The notes under the pieces are model-generated. The model made no database searches. It had not been told where the DNA came from and saw only the letters and a list, made by a program, of their open reading frames with translations. 5,203 nt of DNA from NCBI GenBank assembly GCA_905236195.1, contig CAJOOX010000165.1:1-5203 (forward strand). Reading direction: 5' to 3'. Shown piece after piece: positions 4,870-5,203 of this stretch. This stretch comes from an uncultured Bacteroidales bacterium (GTDB lineage: Bacteria > Bacteroidota > Bacteroidia > Bacteroidales > UBA3663). The translations under genes were made by a program, and so were the position numbers. The first letter of the stretch is position 1; the number at the start of each line of letters is the position of its first letter.

Positions 4870-5203
4870 TTACTCGATGGTGATGGTCTGGGCGAGTTTG
4901 GACTTCTCCTCGGCGGTTACCTTGGGCAGGACAATGCGGAGCACGCCGTTCTCAACCTTGGCCGTAATCTGCTCCTTGTGGATGTTGTCGGGCAGAGCGA
5001 TAGCCTCCTTGAAGTGGGCATAGTGGAAGTCGTGACGCAGATAGTGAACCTGCTCTTTCTCTTTCTTGTCGCCCTCCTCTTTCTTCTGCTCCTCCTTGTG
5101 CTCCATTGCAACGACAAGGTTGTTGTCGGTGTCAATAGTGAGGTTCAGGTCTTCCTTGTTCAGGCCGGGTACGAGGAACTCGAGAGTATAGTTGGCGTCG
5201 GAC
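4870..5203 (-). CDS. Hsp20 family small heat-shock protein (5' end outside window)
   Basis: This is an ATP-independent holdase that binds unfolding proteins in the cytoplasm as oligomers. The visible 110 codons cover the alpha-crystallin domain: YTLEFLVPGLNKEDL near the window edge, a beta strand with DNNLVVAMEHKEE, a Lys/Glu-rich loop (GDKKEKEQ), and the family signature AKVENGVLRIVLPK with Gly-Val-Leu at visible residues 86-88. The chain ends with the I-x-I tail motif (Ile-Thr-Ile, 107-109) used for docking between dimers. The Met codon at 5104-5106 is internal to the crystallin fold and is not the true start, because the frame stays open and in-family up to the window edge. Family length (about 140-150 residues) suggests that some 30-40 N-terminal residues are missing. 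Hairpins follow the stop, so it is probably transcribed separately from tig. Confidence 0.95.
   Translation of the reverse strand, partial: SDANYTLEFLVPGLNKEDLNLTIDTDNNLVVAMEHKEEQKKEEGDKKEKEQVHYLRHDFHYAHFKEAIALPDNIHKEQITAKVENGVLRIVLPKVTAEEKSKLAQTITIE

Noticed and set aside
4870..5106. Start of hsp20 at the Met codon 5104-5106
   Set aside because: The upstream codons in the same frame encode the conserved first strands of the alpha-crystallin domain, so this Met is internal and the real start is beyond the window.

Overview
The window looks like a piece of a Bacteroidales chromosome, most likely a Prevotellaceae-like member with fairly GC-rich coding DNA. The evidence is a Bacteroidota-type promoter (TTTG, 20-nt spacer, TATCTTCG) ahead of tig, start codons preceded by A/T-rich leaders instead of Shine-Dalgarno sites, a GH106-type glycan hydrolase, and intergenic repeats of a style often seen in this order. 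The genus is inferred, not shown.

All four genes lie on the minus strand, so transcription runs from right to left. From the right edge: (1) the 3' part of an hsp20 small heat-shock protein gene (stop at 4870, 5' end outside the window); (2) a 274-bp gap holding three hairpins, a 12-codon SD-led mini-ORF and the tig promoter; (3) tig, encoding a complete 452-residue trigger factor (3237-4595); (4) a 155-bp gap packed with repeats: a C8/G8 tract, a perfect 18-bp-arm hairpin, a pair of GTCCAATT copies and a 48-bp octamer array; (5) a 203-residue flavodoxin-fold oxidoreductase with a Cys-X2-Cys-X2-Cys-X7-Cys cluster (2470-3081); (6) a 101-bp gap with a G-rich, G-quadruplex-capable stretch; (7) a secreted GH106-family alpha-L-rhamnosidase-like protein running off the left edge (1-2368, 789 codons visible).

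Functionally, hsp20 and tig form a protein-folding neighbourhood but appear to be separate transcription units, since hairpins follow hsp20 and tig has its own promoter. The flavoprotein and the glycosidase have no obvious promoter of their own. They may be read through from upstream or use promoters not recognisable here, and nothing ties either of them to chaperone function. tig is not followed by clpP/clpX as it is in many Bacteroidales, which, with the repeat-filled gap, hints at a local rearrangement.

I found no new multi-gene system. The points most worth a second look are the intergenic structures: the octamer array with its 24-bp super-period, the perfect hairpin, the G-quadruplex-like tract and the SD-led mini-ORF.
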